Notes under the pieces: generated by a model
The model's database searches: none
Told to the model about the DNA's origin: nothing
The model's input: the letters and a program-made list of their open reading frames with translations, nothing else
Position numbers and translations under genes: made by a program
Shown here: in pieces, positions 9,167-18,053 of the stretch
Layout of the letters: each line of letters opens with the position of its first letter
Numbering within the stretch: the first letter of the stretch is position 1
NCBI RefSeq assembly: GCF_965198245.1
Contig: NZ_OZ240249.1
Location: 2,852,001 to 2,916,000 of the forward strand
From: Poriferisodalis sp965198245
GTDB taxonomy: Bacteria > Actinomycetota > Acidimicrobiia > Acidimicrobiales > Poriferisodalaceae
Direction of reading: 5' to 3'
DNA length: 64,000 bases

Positions 9167-9535
9167 GTGTGGGAAGTCGAATACGCCGATGAGTTTGAAC
9201 ATTGGTGGCTCGGGCTGACCGAAGCGCAACAGGAAGCGCTCGACGATCGCGTCATGTTGCTGGCCGAGGTTGGGCCGGGTCTCAAGCGCCCGGTCGTTGG
9301 TGAGATCAAGGCCTCCCGCCACGCCAACATGAAAGAGCTGCGTGCATCGCGAGGCGGCGCTCTTCGAGTGTTGTTCGCTTTCGATCCCCGTCGTCACGCC
9401 ATCTTGTTGCTCGGAGGCGACAAGAGCGGACTCTGGAAGGACTGGTACCGAACGGCGATCCCCGCAGCCGACGACCTCTACGACCGCCACCTCACGGCAC
9501 TGGCCGAACAAGGCCCCATCGACGATGACAGTTGA
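9167..9535 (+). CDS. HigB/RelE-like toxin (Gp49 family)
   Basis: A 122-residue protein starting VWEVEYADEFEHWW, which matches the usual N-terminus of the phage Gp49-like/HigB toxins, ribosome-dependent mRNA interferases of the RelE fold. The core 'MKELRASRGGALRVLFAFDP' with 'ILLLGGDKSG' is the conserved beta-sheet region holding the basic catalytic residues. The GTG at 9167 is preferred over the upstream ATG at 9146 because a consensus promoter overlies that ATG and would start transcription at the GTG. It is followed after 20 bp by its HTH antitoxin, the inverted toxin-first order of higBA loci. Confidence 0.8.
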   Translation: MWEVEYADEFEHWWLGLTEAQQEALDDRVMLLAEVGPGLKRPVVGEIKASRHANMKELRASRGGALRVLFAFDPRRHAILLLGGDKSGLWKDWYRTAIPAADDLYDRHLTALAEQGPIDDDS

Positions 9536-9555
9536 AACCAGAAAGGATCCAAGCC

Positions 9556-9888
9556 ATGCCGTCGACTACTAGCTACCGCATGCTCCACGACCAGATCGCG
9601 TCGCGCCCCGGTGCGGTCGAGCGCCTCGCAGCGCTGCGCGACGAGACGCTCAACGAGATCGGACTCTACGAGCTTCGCCGGGCGCTTGATCGGTCGCAAA
9701 CCGACCTCGGAGCTGCTCTTGGGATCTCTCAGTCCGCGGTCTCCCAGCTCGAGCGAGGTGATGACATCAGGGTCTCGACTCTGCGAAGCTACATCGCCCG
9801 CCTCGGCGGCAAGCTCCGGATCGTCGCAGTGTTCGACGACGGGAACGAGCAGACCGAGCTCCCGATCGAGATCGGCGCCAGCCGCTGA
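9556..9888 (+). CDS. HigA-like XRE-family antitoxin
   Basis: A 110-residue helix-turn-helix protein. The HTH reads 'RSQTDLGAALGISQSAVSQLE' in part, followed by 'GDDIRVSTLRSYIARLGGKL', the standard Cro/XRE antitoxin layout. It should bind and neutralise the adjacent RelE-fold toxin and repress the operon. AAGGA lies about 10 nt before the chosen ATG (9556). The N-terminal 40 residues form a helical extension common in this HigA subgroup. Confidence 0.82.
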   Translation: MPSTTSYRMLHDQIASRPGAVERLAALRDETLNEIGLYELRRALDRSQTDLGAALGISQSAVSQLERGDDIRVSTLRSYIARLGGKLRIVAVFDDGNEQTELPIEIGASR

Positions 9889-10069
9889 TCACCGGTCGCG
9901 ACATGACACGGCTCGGCGGTGCTGCTTGCTGGGTGACCGCGCAGCTCGTGGGACGACGCGCCAGCGGAGACACCACCGCAGGAACCAGCACCGCAACCGA
10001 GACATCCCCACCCGACGACACCCCCGGCAACATTCACCGCGGTGTCTGCCGGTCTTGACGATTCGCACC

Positions 10070-10984
10070 TCAGCTTCGACGGCTACCGGGCGTCGCCGCC
10101 AGGAAGGCGGCAGCTTCCGCGAGCGCTTGGTCGGCTTCTGGCAGCGCGTGGTAGTGCCAGGTGTGCCACATGCCCTCCCAGAGATCGAGAGTGATGTCGA
10201 CACCGGCAATGGCGGCCCGGTGCAGCAGTTCGCGGGCTTGGGCTGCGAGCGGCTCGTCGGCCGCCGCTTGAATGAGCACGGGCGGCAGCCCACCGAGCTC
10301 GGCACGCAGCGGCGACAGGCGAGGATCGGCAGGGTCGGCGTCGCCGGTGTAGTAATCGATGAGGCGGCGTCCCTCGTCGTCGGCAAGCGGGCTGCCGGGC
10401 ACAGAAACGTGGTCCAGCAGGGGGCTGAACAGAGCGATCGCTGCGGGCCGCAGGCCTCGAGCGGCCGCCGTCACCGCAGCGCTGAGCGCGAGCGCTCCCC
10501 CGGATGAGTCGCCAGCGAGCGCCACCGGGGTGTCACCGGCGGCGAGCGCGAGATATACGGCCAGGACGTCGTCCAGCGCTGCGGGGAACGAGCACTCGGG
10601 CGGCTGGCGGTAGTCGACCGAGACGACACGCAGGGTCCGGGCCAAGCGGGCGGTGATCGTTATGGCGACGGACGCGCTGCCCAGCACGTAGCCGCCGCCG
10701 TGTGCATAGACCACGATCGGCGCGCCCGCGCGGGGCGGTGGACCGGCGACCAGGCATGCGATGCCGCCGATGACCTCTCGCCGGTGAGGCACCGCAGGAT
10801 CGTCGTCTTCGCCCCACAGCGCATTGGTCGCAGCCCGCCAGTTCGCGACCGCAGCATGGTCGGTCAGATCGGGCATCTGGATCGGCACCGACGGCTTGCG
10901 CCGGGCCTTGTACGCCGCGGCTTCGGGCGACATCTGGTGCCTGCGGACAAAGCTGCCAGCAGCAGGTGTGGAGCTCATCGACAT
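10070..10984 (-). CDS. Alpha/beta hydrolase, hormone-sensitive-lipase-like esterase
   Basis: A 304-residue esterase. The oxyanion motif 'HGGGYVLG' (about residues 95-102) and nucleophile 'GDSSGG' (about 155-160) mark the HSL/family IV of lipolytic enzymes; the late 'WEGMWHTWHY' carries the catalytic His. It probably cleaves short acyl esters in the cytoplasm. Two ATGs two codons apart (10984, 10978) could serve as start. It lies 42 bp upstream of the penicillin acylase family gene on the reverse strand, but reads away from it towards lower coordinates and is downstream in transcription order. Confidence 0.85.
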   Translation of the reverse strand: MSMSSTPAAGSFVRRHQMSPEAAAYKARRKPSVPIQMPDLTDHAAVANWRAATNALWGEDDDPAVPHRREVIGGIACLVAGPPPRAGAPIVVYAHGGGYVLGSASVAITITARLARTLRVVSVDYRQPPECSFPAALDDVLAVYLALAAGDTPVALAGDSSGGALALSAAVTAAARGLRPAAIALFSPLLDHVSVPGSPLADDEGRRLIDYYTGDADPADPRLSPLRAELGGLPPVLIQAAADEPLAAQARELLHRAAIAGVDITLDLWEGMWHTWHYHALPEADQALAEAAAFLAATPGSRRS

Positions 10985-11026
10985 TGCTCGCTCTGTTGCG
11001 CGATCGGGCCGCGCTCTGGTCCCCGC

Positions 11027-13300
11027 CTAGATCTCGCGGACATCGGCGGTGACCGACTCCACCGCTGCAGCGCTGTACGCCATCGGGACCAGCTCGCAGT
11101 TGAGCCACGCTTGGCGCTGGTCGAGGTCGTGGCCGCTGCCGCGCACGCCCGACACGCCATGGGGGACCACCCAACCAGAGTTGTCCCAGTCATCGAGATC
11201 GAATGCATACCGTGCGACCGAGCCATGAATGGCCCGCTCCCCTGTCTCGGGTGCCGTCCCGCCCTGACGCACGGTGTCGCCGTCACCCGCACAGCCGTCG
11301 ATCGGCGGGTGCAGATCCCGCGCAGCAGCGAGTGCTGATGCGAGCGGGTGCGACGAGGCCATGCGGTGAACCCGTTCCCATTTCCACGACTGCGGGTCGT
11401 CGCCGAGCCGCTGGGTCAGCTCGGCGGCGGTCTCGTCCACACAAGCGCTGAACGCCATCCGCAACGAGATGGGGTTGTCCAGCCCGGGCACCACGTCGAG
11501 GTTCCGCTCGCAGAGCATGCGAATCGCGGCGCCCGCGGCCATGCGACTGGCCTCGGCGGCAGGAGGCCACCCGCCGGCACCCAGCTCGGCCCCGGCGATG
11601 CCGAGCCGCTCGGCGATGGCTTCGATCAGCCGGCGCTTGACGACCGCATAGATGGTTGCGGGAGCCGAGTCAGCAGTCACGCGCTGATCCCACTCGGCCA
11701 GCATGTCGAGCAGCGTGTGTGAGAGCTCGTGGCCGCACTCGACCGCGTACTCGGTGATCAGGCCGAGCACTCTAGGGGCCACAAGCGACGTCACATCGGC
11801 GTGGATGGCGCTCATGTCAGCGACGGTGACGCCGGTCATGGGCGCCAGCAGTTCGCAGATGCGGTCGTGCCGGCTCGGGCCGGCGAAGTCCAGCGAGATG
11901 TACGGGCCGCCATCGGCCGTCCGGTTGTTGGCGGTCACCAGGTAGCCCCGCTCAGGATCGATCCACTGCGGCAGGTCCTCAAATGGCACCGGTGCCAGGC
12001 CGTCCCACGCGAACTCGTCGGTGCCGGGTACGGGCGTCCAGCGGCTCGCCGGCGGGCGCTCGATGACACGACCGCGAATCTTGAAAGCGACCGCGCCACA
12101 GCGGTCGGCCGCCAGCAGGTTGTTGACGGGCAGCACCCACAGCCGGACGGCCTCGATCAGCTCAGCCGTCGAGCCTGCAACGAGCATCGGCCACAGGGCA
12201 TCCAGCGTCGTGTCAGGGCCGAACATGCCGGTCCACTGCAATGACAGCGCGATGCCATCGGCGGGGTCGCCGAGCACCACCGGCCCCCTGGGCGTGGAAC
12301 CGCAGAGAACCTCGACGGTGCCCTCGCCACGGATGTGGAGCTCCTCGGTGCGCCACGGCTCCCCCAGCGAGGAGCCTGCGGCAAAGCGCTCCACGAACAC
12401 ATCGGTGTCGTCGCACATGCCATGCGTGATGCCCCAGGCCACCTCCGCGTTGTGCCCAAAGTGCGGGAAGCCGGGTACGCCTGGGAAGCCCATGCCAATC
12501 GCATCAAACTCGTCGCAGCGCAGGTGACACTGGTGGTACACATTCGGGAATTCGATGCCGCGGTGCGGATCGCCGGCGAGCAGCGGCTTGCCGCTCGCAG
12601 TGCGCTCGCCGCTGAGCGCCCACGAATTGGACGCCCCGTCCGAATCCATGGCCGCCGCAAGCGCCGCCATGTCGGCTGCGCTCGCGTCGAGCACCCTCGC
12701 TGCATCCTCAAGCAGATCGGGACGAAGCCCGTCGCCGGGAACCATTGCCGAGTCAGCCTCGATGTCCCCCACCGTGGCGATCACGGCCTCAGGGCCCGCC
12801 TGAGCCATGATCCGCCCCCGCCATAGCTTGCGAGTCAGCGTTCCCATGAAGATGTGGCGCAGCTTGTACACCGCTACGCAATGCCACGGTTCCCACGGCT
12901 CTGGCGGCGCTGGGTGGTGCTCGAACTCGGCTGGAAGCGCATCTGCATGGTCGACGAGCCAACGGTTCACGCCCTCGGTGTAGGCCTCGCACATCGCTCG
13001 GGTGCGGGATTCAAGCGCGGCGTAGTCGGATTGCGCGATCGCGGCGAGCCCGAGCCGGCGGAAGAAGGCGTCCTCGCGCGCTCCGGCCATGCCGACGACC
13101 TCGGACCAGCGCCCCATCGCCCGGCGCCGGTCCCATTCCATCTGCCAGATCCGGTCGTCGGCCGCCACCCAGCCCTGTGCCGCGAATGCCTCATCGGCCG
13201 TCGAGGCCTCGGCGTGAGCGATGCCCCACCTGTCACGCCGGATAGTCACGCCGAGCACGCCCGCTGAGACACCGCCGTCCGAGCCACTGCCTTGGGTCAT
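11027..13300 (-). CDS. Penicillin acylase family protein (Ntn hydrolase)
   Basis: A 757-residue precursor of the penicillin amidase/AHL acylase family. The N-terminal nucleophile of the future beta chain is the Ser in 'GASNSWALSG' near residue 225, and the preceding alpha chain and linker have normal length. 'HFGHNAEVAWGITHG' shortly after is also conserved. These enzymes self-cleave and hydrolyse amide bonds of penicillins, acyl-homoserine lactones or related amides. Start ATG at 13300 (MTQGSG) has no signal peptide, unlike periplasmic penicillin G acylases, so it may work in the cytoplasm. The open frame upstream of 13300 overlaps a neighbouring gene and was discarded. Confidence 0.87.
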   Translation of the reverse strand: MTQGSGSDGGVSAGVLGVTIRRDRWGIAHAEASTADEAFAAQGWVAADDRIWQMEWDRRRAMGRWSEVVGMAGAREDAFFRRLGLAAIAQSDYAALESRTRAMCEAYTEGVNRWLVDHADALPAEFEHHPAPPEPWEPWHCVAVYKLRHIFMGTLTRKLWRGRIMAQAGPEAVIATVGDIEADSAMVPGDGLRPDLLEDAARVLDASAADMAALAAAMDSDGASNSWALSGERTASGKPLLAGDPHRGIEFPNVYHQCHLRCDEFDAIGMGFPGVPGFPHFGHNAEVAWGITHGMCDDTDVFVERFAAGSSLGEPWRTEELHIRGEGTVEVLCGSTPRGPVVLGDPADGIALSLQWTGMFGPDTTLDALWPMLVAGSTAELIEAVRLWVLPVNNLLAADRCGAVAFKIRGRVIERPPASRWTPVPGTDEFAWDGLAPVPFEDLPQWIDPERGYLVTANNRTADGGPYISLDFAGPSRHDRICELLAPMTGVTVADMSAIHADVTSLVAPRVLGLITEYAVECGHELSHTLLDMLAEWDQRVTADSAPATIYAVVKRRLIEAIAERLGIAGAELGAGGWPPAAEASRMAAGAAIRMLCERNLDVVPGLDNPISLRMAFSACVDETAAELTQRLGDDPQSWKWERVHRMASSHPLASALAAARDLHPPIDGCAGDGDTVRQGGTAPETGERAIHGSVARYAFDLDDWDNSGWVVPHGVSGVRGSGHDLDQRQAWLNCELVPMAYSAAAVESVTADVREI

Positions 13301-13350
13301 GGCGGCCACGCTAGGACGCCGGAGTTCGCTCGGCAGCTTGTTTGTCGCGG

Positions 13351-14277
13351 CTAGAGCGCCTCCGCGAGTGCGCCGGCCAGTTCGGGATGCTCGAAGCGGA
13401 ATCCGTCCTCGGTGAGAGCGTCGGGGAGCACTCGGGTCGAGTCGAGCAGCAGTGCTTGACCCATCTCCCCCAGCGCAGCCCGGATGGCGAACGGCGGCGC
13501 GGGCATGAACGAAGGGCGGCGCAGGGCCGAGCTCAGCGCCCGCTGGAAGCCCTGCTGGCGGACCGGGTTGGGTGCTGTCAGGTTGAATGCACCGCTCACG
13601 TCGCTGTCGATGAGATGCCGGATGGCGCGGACCTCGTCGTCGAGGCTGATCCAGCTCCACCACTGGCGACCGGTGCCCAGCGGCCCTCCGGCACAGAGTC
13701 GGGTGATGCGCGCCATGCGTTCAATCGCCGGCGCTCCGCGCCCCACGACGAGACCTGTGCGAATGCGAACGAGTCGCACCCCGGCGTCACCGATCGGCAC
13801 CGCGGCGCGTTCCCAGCGCTTGCAGACTTCGGTCAGGAAGCCGTTACCGGGCAGCGACCACTCGGTCAGCTCCTCCTCGCCCCGGTTCCCGTAGAACCCG
13901 ACAGCAGAGCCGCAGACGAACACCGACGGCTTGGCATCGAGCTTGCCGACGGTGTCTGCCAGCAGCTTGGTGGACTCGACGCGGCTCGACATGATGTCGG
14001 CCTTGCGTTTGTCGGTCCACCGCCCGCCGATGCTCTCCCCCGCCAGGTGGACAATGGCGTCGAGCCCTTCGAGCGCGGCCGCGTCGATGGTTTCTTCGGC
14101 CACGTTCCAGACGACCGTTTGCCCGGCGGCTTCGTTCTCGCTGCCTTCGACGGGCGCTGGACCGGGACTTCGGGACACCCCGACGACCTCGTGGCCGTCA
14201 GCCCGCAGGCTCGCTGCAAGCGCTCCGCCGATCAGCCCACGAATGCCCGTGATCGCGACTCGCATGTCATTCATCAT
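13351..14277 (-). CDS. TIGR01777-type NAD-dependent epimerase (YfcH/SDR39 family)
   Basis: A 308-residue short-chain dehydrogenase of the extended type. The nucleotide-binding loop is 'ITGIRGLIGGALA' at the N-terminus, 'IVHLAGESIGG' follows, and 'SSRVESTKLL' takes the place of the active-site region typical of the YfcH/SDR39 group, whose substrates are largely unknown. Several ATGs lie close together; the one giving MRVAITG (14265) is equally plausible. It runs in the same direction as the penicillin acylase gene. Confidence 0.85.
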   Translation of the reverse strand: MMNDMRVAITGIRGLIGGALAASLRADGHEVVGVSRSPGPAPVEGSENEAAGQTVVWNVAEETIDAAALEGLDAIVHLAGESIGGRWTDKRKADIMSSRVESTKLLADTVGKLDAKPSVFVCGSAVGFYGNRGEEELTEWSLPGNGFLTEVCKRWERAAVPIGDAGVRLVRIRTGLVVGRGAPAIERMARITRLCAGGPLGTGRQWWSWISLDDEVRAIRHLIDSDVSGAFNLTAPNPVRQQGFQRALSSALRRPSFMPAPPFAIRAALGEMGQALLLDSTRVLPDALTEDGFRFEHPELAGALAEAL

Positions 14278-14334
14278 GGCGCGCCCAGCAACCCCCGCTG
14301 GATCTCAAGGCGCGATGAGGCGCCGTCGGGAGCT

Positions 14335-15117
14335 CTAGCGGCCCTGGAAGTTGCCGAGGCGGCGCTCGGAGACGGCCGCCATGCCTTCGCGGGCGTCTTG
14401 TGTGCCCGAGAGGCGCAGTTGCTCCGCGGCCTCGCGCTGTGTGATCTCGCGGACGCGGTCGCCGAGGCCGAGTCGCAGCGTGGCCTTGATGGCCCGTACG
14501 GCCAGCGGGGCGTTCGCAGCAATCTCGCCAGCGATTTCGATGGCGCGGTCGCGTACCTGATCAGCAGGCACGCACTCGTCGGCGAGACCTAGCTCGACTG
14601 CCTCATCGCCCTTGTACCGCTTGGCGCCCAGCAGCACCTTGGCAGCGCGTTCAGGGCCCAGCAGGGCCGGCATCGTCACGCTCATGCCGAAGCCCTGGTG
14701 GATGCCGAGCGATGCAAAGTTGGCGCAAAACCGAGCCTCGGGGCAGGTGATGCGGATGTCGGGCACCATCGCCAGTCCCAGACCGCCTCCGATGGCGGGA
14801 CCGTGGATCGCCCCAACGATGGGCAGCGTCACGTCGAACAGCCGCCCCGAGCCTTGGTACAGCTGCAGCGTTGCATTGCCGCCGACCTTCTCTTCGGCAC
14901 CACCGCCGACGCCCTCGCCGCCCAGGTCGGCACCTGCGCAGAACGAGCGACCCTCGGCGGCCAGCACCGCGCAGCCGATGCCCATGTCGTCTTCCAGCTC
15001 GACCAGCGCATCGGCGATGTCGTGCACCTGGCGGTAGCTCAGGAAGTTATGGGGCGGGCGATCCATGATCACCAGCCCGACGCGCCCATCCCGCTCGACC
15101 CTCAGTCCCTCTGCCAT
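14335..15117 (-). CDS. Enoyl-CoA hydratase/isomerase family protein
   Basis: A 260-residue crotonase-fold protein with oxyanion segments 'GRSFCAGADLGG' (about residues 59-70) and 'HGPAIGGGLGLAM' (about 100-112). ATG at 15117 (MAEGLRVERDG) is chosen because GGAG lies about 10 nt upstream; a longer frame starts at 15138. It probably hydrates a 2-enoyl-CoA. It differs clearly from the hydratase at the left end, so the two are not a recent duplication. Confidence 0.86.
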   Translation of the reverse strand: MAEGLRVERDGRVGLVIMDRPPHNFLSYRQVHDIADALVELEDDMGIGCAVLAAEGRSFCAGADLGGEGVGGGAEEKVGGNATLQLYQGSGRLFDVTLPIVGAIHGPAIGGGLGLAMVPDIRITCPEARFCANFASLGIHQGFGMSVTMPALLGPERAAKVLLGAKRYKGDEAVELGLADECVPADQVRDRAIEIAGEIAANAPLAVRAIKATLRLGLGDRVREITQREAAEQLRLSGTQDAREGMAAVSERRLGNFQGR

Positions 15118-15299
15118 GTCGCGAATGCTCCTTCGCATCGACGGGTAGTCGCCCGCTCCGATCCGGCCCGCCAGCGGTGAGCCGGCGCGCCACGCTAGTA
15201 CCGCTGCTCTCGCCGATTCCGGAGTCGGCCCCCAGAGTGGTGCCCCGGCCTGTACACGTGCATGCTGAACTTCTCACACTGACGTGTTAGCTTTCTTGC

Positions 15300-15530
15300 A
15301 TGCGCACGACCGTCGAATTCGATGAGGACGCGGCGCAAGCACTTGCCCGATTGCGCCGGGAAACCGGCATGGGGGTGTCCGAGGCCGTCAACCATCTCGT
15401 TCGCCGAGGGTTAGCGGCTGAATCGGCGAGCGAGCCCTTCGTCCAGAAGACCCACCCGCTCGGCATCCGTATCGACGTGAGCAACGTGGCCGAGGCCATC
15501 GACCTGCTCGAAGGTCCCCATACCAGGTAG
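15300..15530 (+). CDS. VapB-type ribbon-helix-helix antitoxin
   Basis: A 76-residue protein with an N-terminal ribbon (MRTTVEFDEDAAQAL) and helices typical of CopG/VapB antitoxins, then a C-terminal tail that would wrap the toxin. TAGCTT lies 6 nt before the ATG, so the mRNA may be leaderless. It is followed 6 bp later by a PIN-domain gene. It should bind operator DNA as a dimer and neutralise the toxin. Confidence 0.82.
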   Translation: MRTTVEFDEDAAQALARLRRETGMGVSEAVNHLVRRGLAAESASEPFVQKTHPLGIRIDVSNVAEAIDLLEGPHTR

Positions 15531-15536
15531 CTGCCG

Positions 15537-15968
15537 GTGCTCGTCGATGCCAACGTCCTGCTCTATGCAGTCGACGAGCACAGTCCCTTCCACGAAGTAG
15601 CGAGACCGTGGCTCGAAGAGGCGCTGAACGGACCGCGTCGTGTCGGGCTTCCGTGGCAGTCTCTAACCGGGTTTCTGAGGATCGTCACCAATCCCCGAGC
15701 GGTAGCCAATCCGCTCTCGCCCACAGCGGCATGGGCCTTTGTCGAAGCCTGGCTGGACGCACCAAGCGCATGGATTCCTGATCCCGGCCAAGGGCATCGC
15801 GACATCCTCGGGCGGCTCGTACGCGAGTTGCACCTCAGCGCAAACCTCATTCCCGACGCGGCGCTCGCTGCACTGTGCATCGAACATGGCTTGGCAATCG
15901 TCTCAGCAGATTCCGACTTCGCGAGATTTGCCGAACTGAGCTGGATCAACCCGATCACCAACGCTTGA
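15537..15968 (+). CDS. VapC-type PIN-domain toxin
   Basis: A 143-residue PIN nuclease. Acidic metal ligands are visible in 'LVDANVLLYAVD' at the N-terminus, 'LIPDAALAAL' in the middle and 'IVSADSDFARF' near the end, the usual order for VapC toxins, which cleave tRNA or rRNA. It begins with GTG at 15537, six bases after the antitoxin stop. The '(T/S)NPRAVANPLSP' stretch places it in the common VapC subgroup of actinobacteria and cyanobacteria. Confidence 0.85.
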   Translation: MLVDANVLLYAVDEHSPFHEVARPWLEEALNGPRRVGLPWQSLTGFLRIVTNPRAVANPLSPTAAWAFVEAWLDAPSAWIPDPGQGHRDILGRLVRELHLSANLIPDAALAALCIEHGLAIVSADSDFARFAELSWINPITNA

Positions 15969-16111
15969 CGCTGCGAGCCATGGCTGCCCCGGCCGCAGAG
16001 CCAGCGCTGACGGCGGCTCACGCTCGTGGTCGCCGAACTAGCGTGACCTTGCGAATCCGGCTGGCCTGAGAATCGGGAAGCAACAGGCCAGCCATACCTG
16101 AGGGGGCAGCC

Positions 16112-16927
16112 GTGACCCAGACCGATGTGGCCGACGCAACGACCGAAACCGCAGCGCACGTGCGTACCGAGTCGATCGACTGGGACGATTTGCTTGCACG
16201 CCTGCAGGCTGTGCTGCGGCTGCGCACCACTCCGATCGGCATGAAGCTCTTCGAGACCACGGCCGATATGGAGGCCGTGCCGCGGGTGCGCCGCCCGAAC
16301 GCCATCCACACCACCGACCAGATCGTGGGCATGGCCTGCCGGCTCAACTGGACGGTCGGCGTGACCATGGACGACCTCGTCGGCGCCCAGTGCGGCGCCG
16401 TCATCGGGCTGCATCCCCAAGACGACAAATGGCTGTCGGGCGACCGCATGGCCGGCGTGTGGTTCGAGACGCTGGAGGATGCCTCCGAGCACCAGCACGC
16501 CATGGACTGCGTGCCCTATGGCACCTACGAGGCGATGGTGGTTGCACCGCTGTCGTCGAAACGACTCAACCCGCCCGACGTCTGCATGATCTATGCCACG
16601 CCCGCCCAGATGATCATCCTCATCAACGGCCTGCAGTGGCGTGGCTACAAGAAGATGGAATGGGGCTGCGTCGGCGAGTCAGCGTGCGCTGACTCGTGGG
16701 GCCGGGCGCTGCACACAGGAGAGCCGAGCGTGTCGATTCCCTGCTTCGCCGAGCGCCGCTACGGCGGTGTGATGGAGGACGAGCTCTTGATTGCTCTCAC
16801 ACCGGAAGATCTCGTCGTTGCGGTCGAAGGCATGGAGGCGCTGTCCCGCAACGGGCTGCGTTACCCAATCCCGACGTACGGCATCCAGACCGACGCTCGT
16901 GCCGGCCTCGGCGTCAGTTACGACTGA
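16112..16927 (+). CDS. DUF169 family protein
   Basis: A 271-residue protein of the DUF169/COG2043 family. It shows a Cys-containing 'GMACRLNWTVGVTMDD' region, 'LHPQDDKWLSGDRMAG' and a cluster of Cys near 'WGCVGESACAD', which could bind a metal, although the family role is not settled. It starts with GTG behind a purine-rich GAGGGGGC. It is followed by VOC and rhodanese genes in the same direction, possibly one transcription unit of oxidative or sulfur metabolism; this is inference. Confidence 0.75.
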   Translation: MTQTDVADATTETAAHVRTESIDWDDLLARLQAVLRLRTTPIGMKLFETTADMEAVPRVRRPNAIHTTDQIVGMACRLNWTVGVTMDDLVGAQCGAVIGLHPQDDKWLSGDRMAGVWFETLEDASEHQHAMDCVPYGTYEAMVVAPLSSKRLNPPDVCMIYATPAQMIILINGLQWRGYKKMEWGCVGESACADSWGRALHTGEPSVSIPCFAERRYGGVMEDELLIALTPEDLVVAVEGMEALSRNGLRYPIPTYGIQTDARAGLGVSYD

Positions 16928-17002
16928 GGACACGAGACCGGCCCGCACGCCAGAGAACCGCCAACTACACCCGCCAAACCAGGCAGAAAGACAAGGGGCA
17001 AC

Positions 17003-17410
17003 GTGGCACTGCAACCGACCAAGGAAGGCTTCGACCTCGGCATCGTCACCAGCAACGGCGACGAGATGCTCGCGTTCTATCGCGATGTGCTCGGGCTCGA
17101 GTTCGAGCAGACGCTGAACATGGAGAAGGTGGGCATCGCCCAGATGCACCGACTGTGGGCGAACAAGAGCATGCTGAAACTTGTGGTGCCCGTCGCTGAC
17201 GTGCCTGCCGGTGCCACGGGCGGCATCACCGGCGCCACCGGCCTGCGCTATTTCACCTTCAACGTCGGCAACTTCGAAGAAGTGATGACCGCTTGCGAGG
17301 AGGCCGGGGCCAACATCATCTGGCGCCGGCTCGAAGCGCGGCCCGGCGTGGTGGTCGGGATGGTCGAAGATCCCGACGGAAACTGGGTCGAGTTCATCGA
17401 CAGCCCCTGA
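17003..17410 (+). CDS. VOC (glyoxalase/bleomycin-resistance) family protein
   Basis: A 135-residue single vicinal-oxygen-chelate domain made of two beta-alpha-beta3 units: 'GIVTSNGDEMLAFYRDVLGL' near the start and 'VEDPDGNWVEFIDSP' at the end, where the Glu is a usual metal ligand. It starts at GTG behind AGGGG. Such proteins are metal-dependent lyases, isomerases or dioxygenases; substrate cannot be predicted. It lies 75 bp after the DUF169 gene. Confidence 0.85.
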   Translation: MALQPTKEGFDLGIVTSNGDEMLAFYRDVLGLEFEQTLNMEKVGIAQMHRLWANKSMLKLVVPVADVPAGATGGITGATGLRYFTFNVGNFEEVMTACEEAGANIIWRRLEARPGVVVGMVEDPDGNWVEFIDSP

Positions 17411-17567
17411 ACCTGAAGGGATGCGCGAATAGGTGGGCCTTCTCGCCGCGGCGCCTGTTGCTTCCCGCTCTTGTTCGCAACGCTGGGGGGCCGCTCGGGC
17501 CACGGCTTCGCCTATCGGCCTAGCCTCTTAGGCTTGCGGGGCACGGCGGCGTTGGGAGCGTTGAACT

Positions 17568-18011
17568 GTGCCTGAACCACAGCGCAAGACGGTCCACGAC
17601 CTGCTCGCGGAGGCACGCGCCGGGCTGGACCGGGTCTCGCCTGATGAGCTTGCCGTGCTGCTGGAGGCTGGGGCTTCCGTCGGCACCGGCCGGCTGCGCG
17701 TCATTGACATCCGATCGCGGGACCAGCGCGAGGCCAACGGCATCATCGAGGGCTCCGAGCCCATCGACCCCTTGGTGCTCGAGTGGCGCATCGACGGCGC
17801 ATCAGGTTTCGCCGAGGGCACAGCAGCCGACTTCGACGACCGCTTGGTCATCGTGTGCAATGAGGGTTACAGCTCCAGCCTCGCCGCCGCTCGCCTGCAG
17901 GACCTGGGATTCGGCAACGCCACGGACCTCGATGGGGGCATGGCCGGCTGGAAATCCCACGGTTTCCCGGTAATCCCGCCGCCCACGGCGGGCGCCGGGT
18001 CCGACGGCTGA
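17568..18011 (+). CDS. Rhodanese-like domain protein
   Basis: A 147-residue single rhodanese domain. The active-site loop is 'VIVCNEGYSSSLAA' with the catalytic Cys near residue 97, and 'GFGNATDLDGGMAGW' is the usual C-terminal signature. 'RVIDIRSRDQR' is the CH2A-like element. It probably transfers sulfane sulfur or acts as a thiol sensor in the cytoplasm. It begins at GTG with GGGAG upstream. Convergent with the selenoprotein candidate next door. Confidence 0.87.
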   Translation: MPEPQRKTVHDLLAEARAGLDRVSPDELAVLLEAGASVGTGRLRVIDIRSRDQREANGIIEGSEPIDPLVLEWRIDGASGFAEGTAADFDDRLVIVCNEGYSSSLAAARLQDLGFGNATDLDGGMAGWKSHGFPVIPPPTAGAGSDG

Positions 18012-18053
18012 CGAATCGGGGCCTCCGTCGCCGCGGAAACCTGCGAGGCAACC

